The position numbers and the translations under genes were made by a program. A stretch of DNA of 21,724 nucleotides, from NCBI GenBank assembly GCA_022508705.1, contig JAFLUO010000015.1, forward strand, positions 2,849 to 24,572. The letters run 5' to 3'. Below the pieces are notes generated by a model. It had not been told where the DNA came from. It saw nothing but the letters and a program-made list of their open reading frames with translations, and did not search any database. Origin of the DNA: Oscillospiraceae bacterium. Its GTDB lineage: Bacteria > Bacillota > Clostridia > Oscillospirales > Acutalibacteraceae. This document shows positions 6,670-14,265 of the stretch, in pieces. Within the stretch, counting starts at the first letter, position 1, and each line of letters starts with the position of its first letter.

Positions 6670-7927
6670 TATCCGTCATCCTTTTAACATCTGCCCCTAA
6701 AAATGAAAAAACATTTTCGGGCTCTTCATATCCTCTGTCTATGTGATAAATATCGGAAACTGTTGTTTCGCCCTCGGCGCAAAGCCCTTCCAGCACCATG
6801 GCAATTCCGCCTCGCAAATCAGTTGCTTTTACGAATGCAGGGTGAAGCTCTTTTACGCCTTCAACCACCGCCATTCTGCCCTCAGCACTGATTTTTGCAC
6901 CGAATCTTAAAAATTCTCCGATATGTTTAAATCTGCTTTCAAAAATATTTTCAACAATAACGCTCGTTCCCTCCGCCACGGTTGTAAGCGCCATAATCTG
7001 CGCCTGAACGTCTGTGGGAAAGCCGGGATAAGGCATTGTTCTTATCATTTTAATTCTGCGAAGTCTCCTTGGAGCCTCAAGACAAATCCACCTGCCGCTC
7101 ACGGTAATGTCACACCCAGCTTCACGCAAAGGGCTGAAAACAGGGCCGATATGCGACGGGATAACGTCTTTTAAGCAAAGTCTTCCGCCTGTCATTGCGG
7201 CGGCTATCATATAAGTTGAAGCGACTATTCTGTCAGGAATAACGGTATGCTCTGTTCCGTGAAGCTTTTTAACGCCCTCAACGGTAACCGTGCCGTCGCC
7301 TGCGCCGTGAATTTTTGCGCCGCATCTGTTAAGAAAATCGGCTAAATCGCAAATTTCGGGTTCACGGGCCGCATTCGTTATTGTTGTTGTGCCCTCTGCC
7401 AAAACTGCCGCCAAAATAATATTTTCCGTGGCGCCTACGCTTGGAAAAGACAAATTTATATGCGCGCCGTGAAGTCCTTCGGAAGCGTTGCAAAGAACTG
7501 CTCCTCCGCTTGAATCAATCGTGGCGCCGAACTGTTCCATTGCCGTTAAATGTAAATCTATGGGGCGAAGTCCTATTTCACACCCGCCGGGGGCTGAAAG
7601 CTCAGCTTTGCCCATTCTGCCGAGTATTCCGCCTAAAAAGACTATGGACGAGCGCATTTCACGCATTAAATTATCGGGAACGTCAAAACGGTTGACATCA
7701 CTTGAATCTATTATTACCGTGTGCCCTTCTCTTTTTACCGTGCAACCGAGATACTCAAGAATTTTCACGGTTGCATCTACATCTGAAAGACAGGGACAGT
7801 TATGTATGACTGAAACTCCGTTCACTAAAAGTGTGGCAACGAGTATTGGCAAAACGCTGTTTTTAGCACCCTGAACCGAAATTTCTCCGCTTAATCTGCG
7901 CTTACCGTTTATTACTATTTTATCCAA
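6626..7927 (-). CDS. murA: UDP-GlcNAc 1-carboxyvinyltransferase MurA
   Basis: MurA transfers enolpyruvate from PEP to UDP-GlcNAc, the first committed step of peptidoglycan precursor synthesis, in the cytoplasm. The 433-residue product has the substrate-binding pair Lys22-Asn23 in GAKNSVLPIL. The catalytic, fosfomycin-targeted cysteine is at 116 in PGGCEIG, followed by LRPIDLHL, and the C-terminal catalytic aspartate lies in GFPTDVQAQ. The start codon is TTG at 7927; a TAG two codons upstream excludes anything longer, and AAAAGGG serves as the ribosome site. That site lies inside a hairpin arm (7938-7980), so translation may be regulated. It sits between murG and ftsQ, a place murB occupies in Bacillus. 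Confidence 0.97.
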   Translation of the reverse strand: MDKIVINGKRRLSGEISVQGAKNSVLPILVATLLVNGVSVIHNCPCLSDVDATVKILEYLGCTVKREGHTVIIDSSDVNRFDVPDNLMREMRSSIVFLGGILGRMGKAELSAPGGCEIGLRPIDLHLTAMEQFGATIDSSGGAVLCNASEGLHGAHINLSFPSVGATENIILAAVLAEGTTTITNAAREPEICDLADFLNRCGAKIHGAGDGTVTVEGVKKLHGTEHTVIPDRIVASTYMIAAAMTGGRLCLKDVIPSHIGPVFSPLREAGCDITVSGRWICLEAPRRLRRIKMIRTMPYPGFPTDVQAQIMALTTVAEGTSVIVENIFESRFKHIGEFLRFGAKISAEGRMAVVEGVKELHPAFVKATDLRGGIAMVLEGLCAEGETTVSDIYHIDRGYEEPENVFSFLGADVKRMTDNERKEVKPEEIILS

Positions 7928-7937
7928 TTTCTACACG

Positions 7938-7980
7938 CCCTTTTGCATTTAGTATTGCGTAACATACTATGCAAAACGGG
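7938..7980 (-). promoter_or_regulatory. Hairpin covering the murA ribosome-binding site
   Basis: TTTTGCA (7941-7947) pairs with TGCAAAA (7970-7976), and TAGTAT (7950-7955) pairs with ATACTA (7964-7969), separated by a 2-base bulge. CCC (7938-7940) can also pair with GGG (7978-7980). In the minus-strand mRNA the downstream arm contains AAAAGGG, the ribosome site of the TTG-started murA. No T-run follows on the minus strand, so it is not a terminator in the gene direction. It occupies most of the 74-base murG-murA gap, the widest gap between murE and ftsQ. Confidence 0.6.
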
Positions 7981-8001
7981 TGATTTTTGTTAATTAACTT
8001 A

Positions 8002-9126
8002 TTATTTATTTTCCGCGAGAGAAACTACTATTTTGCAAATTTCAGAAAGTGCATTTACTTTTGCTTTTTCCGATGCTCTTACTGAAATTTCTTTAAGTTT
8101 ATTGCGGTTGTTTTTAAGCTCTTTGACTGTATTTGCTAAAAGTTCAGGTGTTAAATCCTTTTCTTCAATAAGTATTGCGCCGCCGTTTGATGCCAAAGTG
8201 TTCGCATTGTGAAACTGATGATTTTCAGCCACGTTTGGAGACGGAATAAGAATTGAAGGCTTGGCAAGTGCACTTATCTCTGAAATTGAGCTTGCTCCTG
8301 CTCTGCTTATTACCAAATCACAGGCAGGGAGACACAAATCCATATCATTTATGTACTCACGAAGGTCAATATTTGTATTTTTTCCGTACGGGATGTTGAG
8401 TTTTTTAAGCTCATCCCAAACGAAGCCGCCGTACTGACCTGCCGCGTGAATAAACTTAATATCTTTTTCATTGTGAAGCTCTGAAAGCATACCGATAATG
8501 GCATTATTGATTTCTCTCGCTCCCAGCGAGCCTCCCATTGAAAGCACAAGCATTTCATTGGGTTTTACTCCCAAAACCGCTCTTGCGAAATCTTTATCTG
8601 CTTGCAAAATCTGCCTGCGGACAGGAAGTCCCGTAACGACAGGTTCGTTTTTGCATTTCATATATCTCTCGGCTTCAGGTGATGTGAGCATTACTCTGTC
8701 AACCATTTTGGCAAGAGCTTTATTGGCAACGCCGGGAAAGGCATTTTGCTCGTGAATGCAAGTGGGGATTTTCATTCTTGCCGCCGCACGAAGAACGGGC
8801 CCTGTAACGTATCCTCCGAAGCCGACTGCAACATCAGGCGAAAATTCTTTAATAATTTTCTTAGCCTCTGCTGATGCCCTAATAGCAAGGTGTGCGGTTT
8901 TAACGTTATTTTTTATGCCGTTTATACTTATTTTTCTTGAAAATCCGTTCATTTCAACGGTTTTTATGGGAAATCCTGCCGACGGAACAATTTTTGTTTC
9001 CATACGGTTTTTTGTACCTACAAAAAGTATTTCTGTTGTCGGATAAAGGCGTTTTATTTCAGACGCAACCGCTATTGCAGGATTGATATGCCCGCCCGTG
9101 CCGCCTGCAACGAACAAAATCTTCAT
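8002..9126 (-). CDS. murG: Lipid II synthase MurG
   Basis: MurG transfers GlcNAc from UDP-GlcNAc to lipid I, giving lipid II on the inner face of the membrane (GT-B fold). The 374-residue product has the N-terminal glycine loop GGTGGHINPA (residues 8-17), the acceptor-side motif HEQNAFPGVANK, and a second glycine loop GGSLGAREIN. The donor-binding block SRAGASSISEISA is followed by ENHQFHNA. The start at 9126 has the strong site GAAGGAG, and only three bases separate it from the ftsW stop. The length is normal. It follows the flippase/polymerase genes in the conserved dcw order and is separated from murA by the hairpin region. Confidence 0.97.
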   Translation of the reverse strand: MKILFVAGGTGGHINPAIAVASEIKRLYPTTEILFVGTKNRMETKIVPSAGFPIKTVEMNGFSRKISINGIKNNVKTAHLAIRASAEAKKIIKEFSPDVAVGFGGYVTGPVLRAAARMKIPTCIHEQNAFPGVANKALAKMVDRVMLTSPEAERYMKCKNEPVVTGLPVRRQILQADKDFARAVLGVKPNEMLVLSMGGSLGAREINNAIIGMLSELHNEKDIKFIHAAGQYGGFVWDELKKLNIPYGKNTNIDLREYINDMDLCLPACDLVISRAGASSISEISALAKPSILIPSPNVAENHQFHNANTLASNGGAILIEEKDLTPELLANTVKELKNNRNKLKEISVRASEKAKVNALSEICKIVVSLAENK

Positions 9127-9129
9127 AAA

Positions 9130-10365
9130 TTACTCCTTCTTCGTAATACTTCGTGAAACCGAAAGTATCATACCCATCTCCATAAGCAAAATGACGACTG
9201 ACGTACCGCCTGCTGAGAAAAACGGAAGAGAAATACCTGTGTTGGGCATAAAGTCACTTACAACGGCAATGTTAAGGGCTACCTGAATGCCGATTTGGAA
9301 AGCAATGCCCATAACAAGCAACGAACTGAATTTATCCTTAGCGCGAAGACCGATTTTAATTCCACGGTAAATGAAAAGCGCAAATAGAATTATTATTGCC
9401 GCGGCACCAATAAACCCGAGTTCTTCGCAGACAATAGCAAAAATAAAGTCGTTCTGCGGTTCAGCTACATACAAATGCTTTTGCTTTGACTGTCCGAGCC
9501 CCGTACCCGTAAGCCCGCCTGAGCCTATTGCGTAAAGGGAATTATTCGTCTGCCAGCGTGCACCCATGGGCGAATAATCCTTATCAAGCCATGCCACAAT
9601 TCGCTCGCCTGCATATTTTGCAAGGATTTGAGGATTGATAATCAAAACCGCAATAAGAAGAAGTGCTATCGCACCGATAATATAAAACCACTTATTTTTT
9701 ACCTCACCCATAAAAAGCATTATTACGCCAAGGCCCAAAATCAGAATCGTGCCTGAAACGTGATTTTCAAGGTAAACAAGCCCTGCAAAAAGCATTATTA
9801 TGATTCCGTAAAAAATAACCGTTGTGAACGATTTGTAAATTACTAATTTGCCGTTTGTGATTCCGCTTATGCGCCTGCACAATTTTAAATCGCTGGGAAT
9901 TTTACCTGTTATTATTTTACTGTCTTTTTCAAGCAGAAACGCCAGCAGTATTATAAGACCTAATTTTGCAATCTCTGACGGCTGAAATGTTGTAAATCCG
10001 AGGTTTATCCAGCGTTTAAAACCTGGTCTGTACTCAGGAAGAAACAGAACCAATACTAAAAGCGCTACTGAAACTCCTGCAATAAGTATTGCAAAATAGC
10101 GGAAATATTCATACCGCACTCTTGAAACTATCCACATGAGTACAAGACCGATAGCTACAAAGATCAACTGTTTTGTAAAAATAACCGTACTGCCGCCGCG
10201 GTGATAATAGCTGTATGTGTAGCTTGCGGAGAAAACCATAACAAGCCCTGCCGTTACAATTGTCATAAGCAAAAGGAAAAACGGAATGTCAACAGACCCC
10301 TTTGCTACAAACAGGTTTAACAGTGAATTATTCTTTTTTGTTTTTGCTTTTTGTCCGCTTGCCAT
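9130..10365 (-). CDS. ftsW: Septal glycan polymerase FtsW (RodA/FtsW/SpoVE family)
   Basis: This is a SEDS-family peptidoglycan glycosyltransferase that polymerises lipid II with the class B PBP at the septum. The 411-residue product has about ten membrane segments. The conserved extracellular loop carries LDKDYSPMGARWQ with the family's essential aspartate, then YAIGSGGLTGTGLG and NDFIFAIVCEELGFIG. The ATG at 10365 is preferred over 10383 because AGGCGG lies seven bases upstream, whereas nothing suitable precedes 10383. Two features differ from most FtsW proteins: a cytoplasmic loop of about 40 residues (about 145-183), and ENHVSGT where many homologues have a PD(L/F)GT-type motif. By position it is FtsW; SpoVE cannot be excluded by sequence alone. 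Confidence 0.93.
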   Translation of the reverse strand: MASGQKAKTKKNNSLLNLFVAKGSVDIPFFLLLMTIVTAGLVMVFSASYTYSYYHRGGSTVIFTKQLIFVAIGLVLMWIVSRVRYEYFRYFAILIAGVSVALLVLVLFLPEYRPGFKRWINLGFTTFQPSEIAKLGLIILLAFLLEKDSKIITGKIPSDLKLCRRISGITNGKLVIYKSFTTVIFYGIIIMLFAGLVYLENHVSGTILILGLGVIMLFMGEVKNKWFYIIGAIALLLIAVLIINPQILAKYAGERIVAWLDKDYSPMGARWQTNNSLYAIGSGGLTGTGLGQSKQKHLYVAEPQNDFIFAIVCEELGFIGAAAIIILFALFIYRGIKIGLRAKDKFSSLLVMGIAFQIGIQVALNIAVVSDFMPNTGISLPFFSAGGTSVVILLMEMGMILSVSRSITKKE

Positions 10366-10408
10366 TTTCTCACCGCCTGACATTTTCGAATATAATCAAT
10401 TAAAAATA

Positions 10409-11446
10409 TTATTTTACTGCAACTACTCCGTAGTAATAGATTAAAAGTCCTAAAGCACAACCTATAATATTTACCAATGTGAATACAGATACTATTTTGA
10501 CCTCTTTCCAGCCACTCATTTCAAAATGGTGATGAATAGGTGCCATTTTAAAAATTCTTTTGCCGTGTGTTGCTTTGAAATAGCCTATCTGCAAAACATC
10601 GGACATTGCTTCAATTACATAAAGAATACCGAAAAGCAAGAGAATGAGCGGGCAGTCAATAGCGTAAGCTAAACCTGCAACTAAACCGCCGAGGAAAAGC
10701 GCTCCTGTGTCGCCCATCATTACCTTTGAGGGATAATGATTCCATATAAGATATCCTAAGCATCCGCCAAAAAGTCCTGCCGCCAAAAGGCTTATTCCAA
10801 AGAATTTGCTCATCAATGCGGCTACCGTAAAGGCTACTGCCGTAACTGCGGTTACGCTTGCGCAAAGTCCGTCAACACCGTCGGTAAAGTTAACGGCGTT
10901 AACCGTTCCGTAAATTACCGCAATGCCGAAAATCCAGAAGAACCATTTAAGCTCAACTGCTCCCACAAAGGGGATTTTCATATAAGTTAACCCGTTAATA
11001 TAAAGGGTTACAAGATAACCTATCATCAATACTAACTGCGCAATACTTTTTTGCATAATCGTAAGACCGAGGTTACGCTTTTTTACAACTTTAATATAGT
11101 CATCTGCGAAACCGATTATACCGAATCCGAGAGCCAAAATAATTGCGCTAACAAGCTTTACTTTCATTTTATCGGGAACGGCAGTTTCCCCTGCGAAAAG
11201 ATTTCCGCCGAGAATTTTATCGGTGATTAGTACTGCGATAACAGAAAGCACCGTACTCACTATGAACATTATACCGCCCATTGTGGGTGTTCCCTGCTTT
11301 GATTTATGCCAAACGGGGCCGTCCTCAAGAAGAATATTTTGCCCGAATTTAAGCTTTTTAAGCCAAGGAATTAAGACAAATCCCAATCCGAATGAAATTA
11401 AGAAGCTGACTACCGCAACTACTGCTAAAGCTACATAAACATTCAT
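10409..11446 (-). CDS. mraY: Phospho-MurNAc-pentapeptide transferase MraY
   Basis: MraY joins UDP-MurNAc-pentapeptide to undecaprenyl phosphate, forming lipid I in the membrane. The 345-residue polytopic product has the aspartate motif DDYIKVVKKRNLGL, the nucleotide-binding motif NAVNFTDGVDGL, and the histidine motif APIHHHFE near the C-terminus. The ATG at 11446 follows the murF stop by two bases and uses AAGGACGG at the murF end as its ribosome site. Downstream, ftsW begins 43 bases on; the murD gene usually found here in Firmicutes is absent. The length is within a few tens of residues of other MraY proteins. Confidence 0.97.
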   Translation of the reverse strand: MNVYVALAVVAVVSFLISFGLGFVLIPWLKKLKFGQNILLEDGPVWHKSKQGTPTMGGIMFIVSTVLSVIAVLITDKILGGNLFAGETAVPDKMKVKLVSAIILALGFGIIGFADDYIKVVKKRNLGLTIMQKSIAQLVLMIGYLVTLYINGLTYMKIPFVGAVELKWFFWIFGIAVIYGTVNAVNFTDGVDGLCASVTAVTAVAFTVAALMSKFFGISLLAAGLFGGCLGYLIWNHYPSKVMMGDTGALFLGGLVAGLAYAIDCPLILLLFGILYVIEAMSDVLQIGYFKATHGKRIFKMAPIHHHFEMSGWKEVKIVSVFTLVNIIGCALGLLIYYYGVVAVK

Positions 11447-11448
11447 TT

Positions 11449-12807
11449 TTACTTAACCGTCCTTTTGTATATTATATTGAATACTTCTTCAAGCTTCATG
11501 CCTCTGCTCGCCTTGAAAATAACGGTATCACCGTCTTTCAACTCCGAAATCAAGTCGTTTGCGAGGCATTCCTTATCATTATATTCAAAAACGTTTTTTA
11601 GTCCGCATTTTTTTGCGCTATCCGCCATATATTTTGAGCTTTCGCCCAAAGTGTAGAGAAAATCTATATTTTTCTGCGCGGCATATTCGCCCACGGTTCT
11701 GTGAGCAGTTTCCGTATAAGAGCCCAGCTCCAGCATATCGCCGAGCACTGCAATTTTTCTGCCCGTTGCCACTGTACAAAGGGAATTGAGCGCCGCCTTT
11801 TGTGAATCAGGGCTTGCATTGTAGCAATCCTCAATAAAGGTTATATTGCCGATTTTTTTGATTCTCTGCCGCATACCTGACGGAACATACTGTTCAAGTC
11901 CGTTCGCGACACTATCAAGGGAAACGCCGAAGCACATTCCTATTGAAATTGCCGCAAGAGCATTGTAAACGTTATGAATGCCTACCGTCGGCAAAGTAAT
12001 TTTTTGTTTGCCCTCTTTACAAATTACCGTAAAATCAGTATGCAAATCATGCTCTGTTATATCTGTTGCACGAACGTCGCATTTTTCGTTTTCAATGCCG
12101 TAAAAAATCACATTAAAGTCGGGATTTTCTACAGTTGAAAGCTTATCGTCGTCACCGTTAAGTATTAGCGGAGAGCCTTTTTTAAGACCTTCAGTCATTT
12201 CCATCTTTGCCTTGAAAATTCCGTCTCTTGAACCTAAATTCTCAATATGTGAAACACCTATATTTGAAATGACCGCACCGTTTGGATGTGCCGCATTAGT
12301 CAGCGCAGATATTTCTCCAAACTCGCTCATTCCCATTTCAATTACGGCACATTCAATGTCTTTTTCAAGTCTGAAAAGGGTTTTCGGCATACCGATTTCA
12401 TTATTGAAATTGCCTTCTGTTTTAAGGGTTTTATATTTTTGTTCCATAACACAGGCAATCATTTCTTTTGTTGTAGTTTTGCCTACACTGCCCGTAATGC
12501 CGATAAGAATTAAATCTTCAAATTTATTTCTGTAATATGACGACAACTGCAAAAGCGCCTTTTTCGTGTCGTCAACGTATATCACAGGACATGAAACGTC
12601 AACCTTTTTGTGACAGACAAGCGCCGCAACTCCGTTTTCTTCCACCTGTTTTGCAAAATCGTGAGCATCAAACCGTTCGCCCTTTATTGCGAAAAAAAGC
12701 GTATTTTCATCAACATCACGGCTGTCTGTTGAAATTTTTGTTATTATCTTGTCACTTTGCAAACGGCTACCTAAAGCGCTTGCAATTTCAGTCAGTTGGA
12801 GTTCCAT
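11449..12807 (-). CDS. murF: UDP-MurNAc-tripeptide--D-Ala-D-Ala ligase MurF
   Basis: MurF is the cytoplasmic ATP-dependent ligase that adds D-Ala-D-Ala to UDP-MurNAc-tripeptide. The 452-residue product has the N-terminal UDP-binding domain with STDSRDV (27-33). The P-loop GITGSVGKTTTKEM spans about 103-116, then come the central ligase block AVIEMGMSEFGEI and the C-terminal ligase domain with DCYNASPDS. The TTDSR-type start and the ASPDS box separate MurF from MurC, D and E. The ATG at 12807 overlaps the murE end by 16 bases, with AGGA nine bases upstream inside murE, so the two are probably translationally coupled. Confidence 0.96.
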   Translation of the reverse strand: MELQLTEIASALGSRLQSDKIITKISTDSRDVDENTLFFAIKGERFDAHDFAKQVEENGVAALVCHKKVDVSCPVIYVDDTKKALLQLSSYYRNKFEDLILIGITGSVGKTTTKEMIACVMEQKYKTLKTEGNFNNEIGMPKTLFRLEKDIECAVIEMGMSEFGEISALTNAAHPNGAVISNIGVSHIENLGSRDGIFKAKMEMTEGLKKGSPLILNGDDDKLSTVENPDFNVIFYGIENEKCDVRATDITEHDLHTDFTVICKEGKQKITLPTVGIHNVYNALAAISIGMCFGVSLDSVANGLEQYVPSGMRQRIKKIGNITFIEDCYNASPDSQKAALNSLCTVATGRKIAVLGDMLELGSYTETAHRTVGEYAAQKNIDFLYTLGESSKYMADSAKKCGLKNVFEYNDKECLANDLISELKDGDTVIFKASRGMKLEEVFNIIYKRTVK

Positions 12808-14243
12808 ATTTTTTCGTCCTGTTTTAAAAATTCTTCTATTATCTGTTTTTCGTCAAAGGGTATTTTGCCCTTTGCTGTTATTTGATATTTTTCATGCCCT
12901 TTGCCCAAAATCAAAACAGTATCGCCCTTTTCGGCAATTTCAAGTGCAAAGCCTATTGCATCTTTTCTGTCTGACACAACGGCGTAGTGACATTTTGCAC
13001 CGCTCATTCCCTCTAAAATATCGCAAATTATTCTGACGGGGTTTTCGGTTCTGGGATTGTCGTCAGTAACGAAGACAACATCGGAAAGCTCGCTTGCGAT
13101 TTTTCCCATAATAGCCCTTTTGCTTTTATCTCTGTCTCCGCCGCATCCGAAAACCGTTATAATTCTGTTTTCGGTAAACTCACGCGCAGAAGATATTACA
13201 TTCTGAAAACCGTCAGGTGTATGAGCATAATCAATAATCACGGTGAAATCACGGTTTGTAGGTATTTTTTCGCATCTGCCCTCAACACCGCTGAAACACT
13301 TAATTGCATCCAAACATTTTTGCGTGTCAACGCCAAGCTCTGAGCAAACGGCGACTGCACACATGGCGTTATATACGTTATATATACCGGGTATAGGAAT
13401 GAAAGCTTTATAAATCTTATCGTGAAGCAGCTCGAACTCGACACCTGCCGATGTTGAAACGATATTTTGAGCAAAATAATCTGCAATTCTGTCTTTTAGC
13501 GAAACTGTAATCTGACGGCAGGCTATTCTGCTTTTATTCTCGTAAATATTCTTATCGTCAACGTTTATTACGGCAAAATCGCTGTTACGGAACAGCAAAA
13601 GCTTTGCCGAAATGTAATTTTCCATATTGAGATGATAGTTAAGATGCTCAGGCGTTATGTTTGTTATTGCAGAAGCGCAAAAGCTTACGCCCTCTGCCCT
13701 GCTTTGTGAAAGTGCCTGAGATGAAATTTCCGAAACACAGTATTCAAAGCCGTTTTCAACCATTTCGCAAAAAGATTTTTGCAGTTCCATAGATTCAGGA
13801 GTTGTAAGTGTTGAAGAAACGGATTCGTCACCCGTAATTTTTTTCACAGTACCGATAAGGCCGCATTTTTTGCCCGAATATTCAAGTATGTGTCTTATAA
13901 GAAAAGCCGTTGTGGTTTTCCCGTTTGTTCCCGTTATTCCAATAATTTTCAGCTTATTGGCAGGATTGCCGTAAAAGTTTGATGCAATAACTGAAAGAGC
14001 TTTTCGGGATGACGGGACTTTTATTGAAATTTCAGCGTTTGTCTCCTTTTCGGAAACTACTGCCGCCGCACCTTTAAGTAGCGCTTCGGTAACAAACTCA
14101 TTTCCGTCGAATGTGTCGCCGTCAATACAAACGAAGAGCGTATTTTTTTTAACCTCTGATAATTTATCTGTAACATTTTTTATTTCAACGTCCTGCGAAG
14201 GGGGTATTTCCCCTACTCCTTTAAGGAGTGCAGAAAGCATCAT
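12792..14243 (-). CDS. murE: UDP-MurNAc-dipeptide--meso-diaminopimelate ligase MurE
   Basis: MurE adds the third stem-peptide residue in the cytoplasm. From the ATG at 14243 the product has 483 residues. The P-loop GITGTNGKTTT is at about 102-112, the active-site lysine region ENYISAKLLLF near 208-218, and DNPR at 395-398. DNPR is the signature of enzymes that use meso-diaminopimelate rather than lysine, so a DAP-type wall is predicted. A frame extending to 14387 is rejected because it would run deep into the PBP gene, while GAGGT sits seven bases before 14243. The usual SSHAL is SSQAL here (about 174-178), a mild variant. The gene lies 22 bases after the PBP gene and overlaps murF. Confidence 0.96.
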   Translation of the reverse strand: MMLSALLKGVGEIPPSQDVEIKNVTDKLSEVKKNTLFVCIDGDTFDGNEFVTEALLKGAAAVVSEKETNAEISIKVPSSRKALSVIASNFYGNPANKLKIIGITGTNGKTTTAFLIRHILEYSGKKCGLIGTVKKITGDESVSSTLTTPESMELQKSFCEMVENGFEYCVSEISSQALSQSRAEGVSFCASAITNITPEHLNYHLNMENYISAKLLLFRNSDFAVINVDDKNIYENKSRIACRQITVSLKDRIADYFAQNIVSTSAGVEFELLHDKIYKAFIPIPGIYNVYNAMCAVAVCSELGVDTQKCLDAIKCFSGVEGRCEKIPTNRDFTVIIDYAHTPDGFQNVISSAREFTENRIITVFGCGGDRDKSKRAIMGKIASELSDVVFVTDDNPRTENPVRIICDILEGMSGAKCHYAVVSDRKDAIGFALEIAEKGDTVLILGKGHEKYQITAKGKIPFDEKQIIEEFLKQDEKIWNSN

Positions 14244-14265
14244 AAATATTACCTCATATAATAAT

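Noticed and set aside
7488..7874. 128-residue plus-strand open frame
   Set aside because: It is antisense to murA, with no recognisable domain and no promoter seen.
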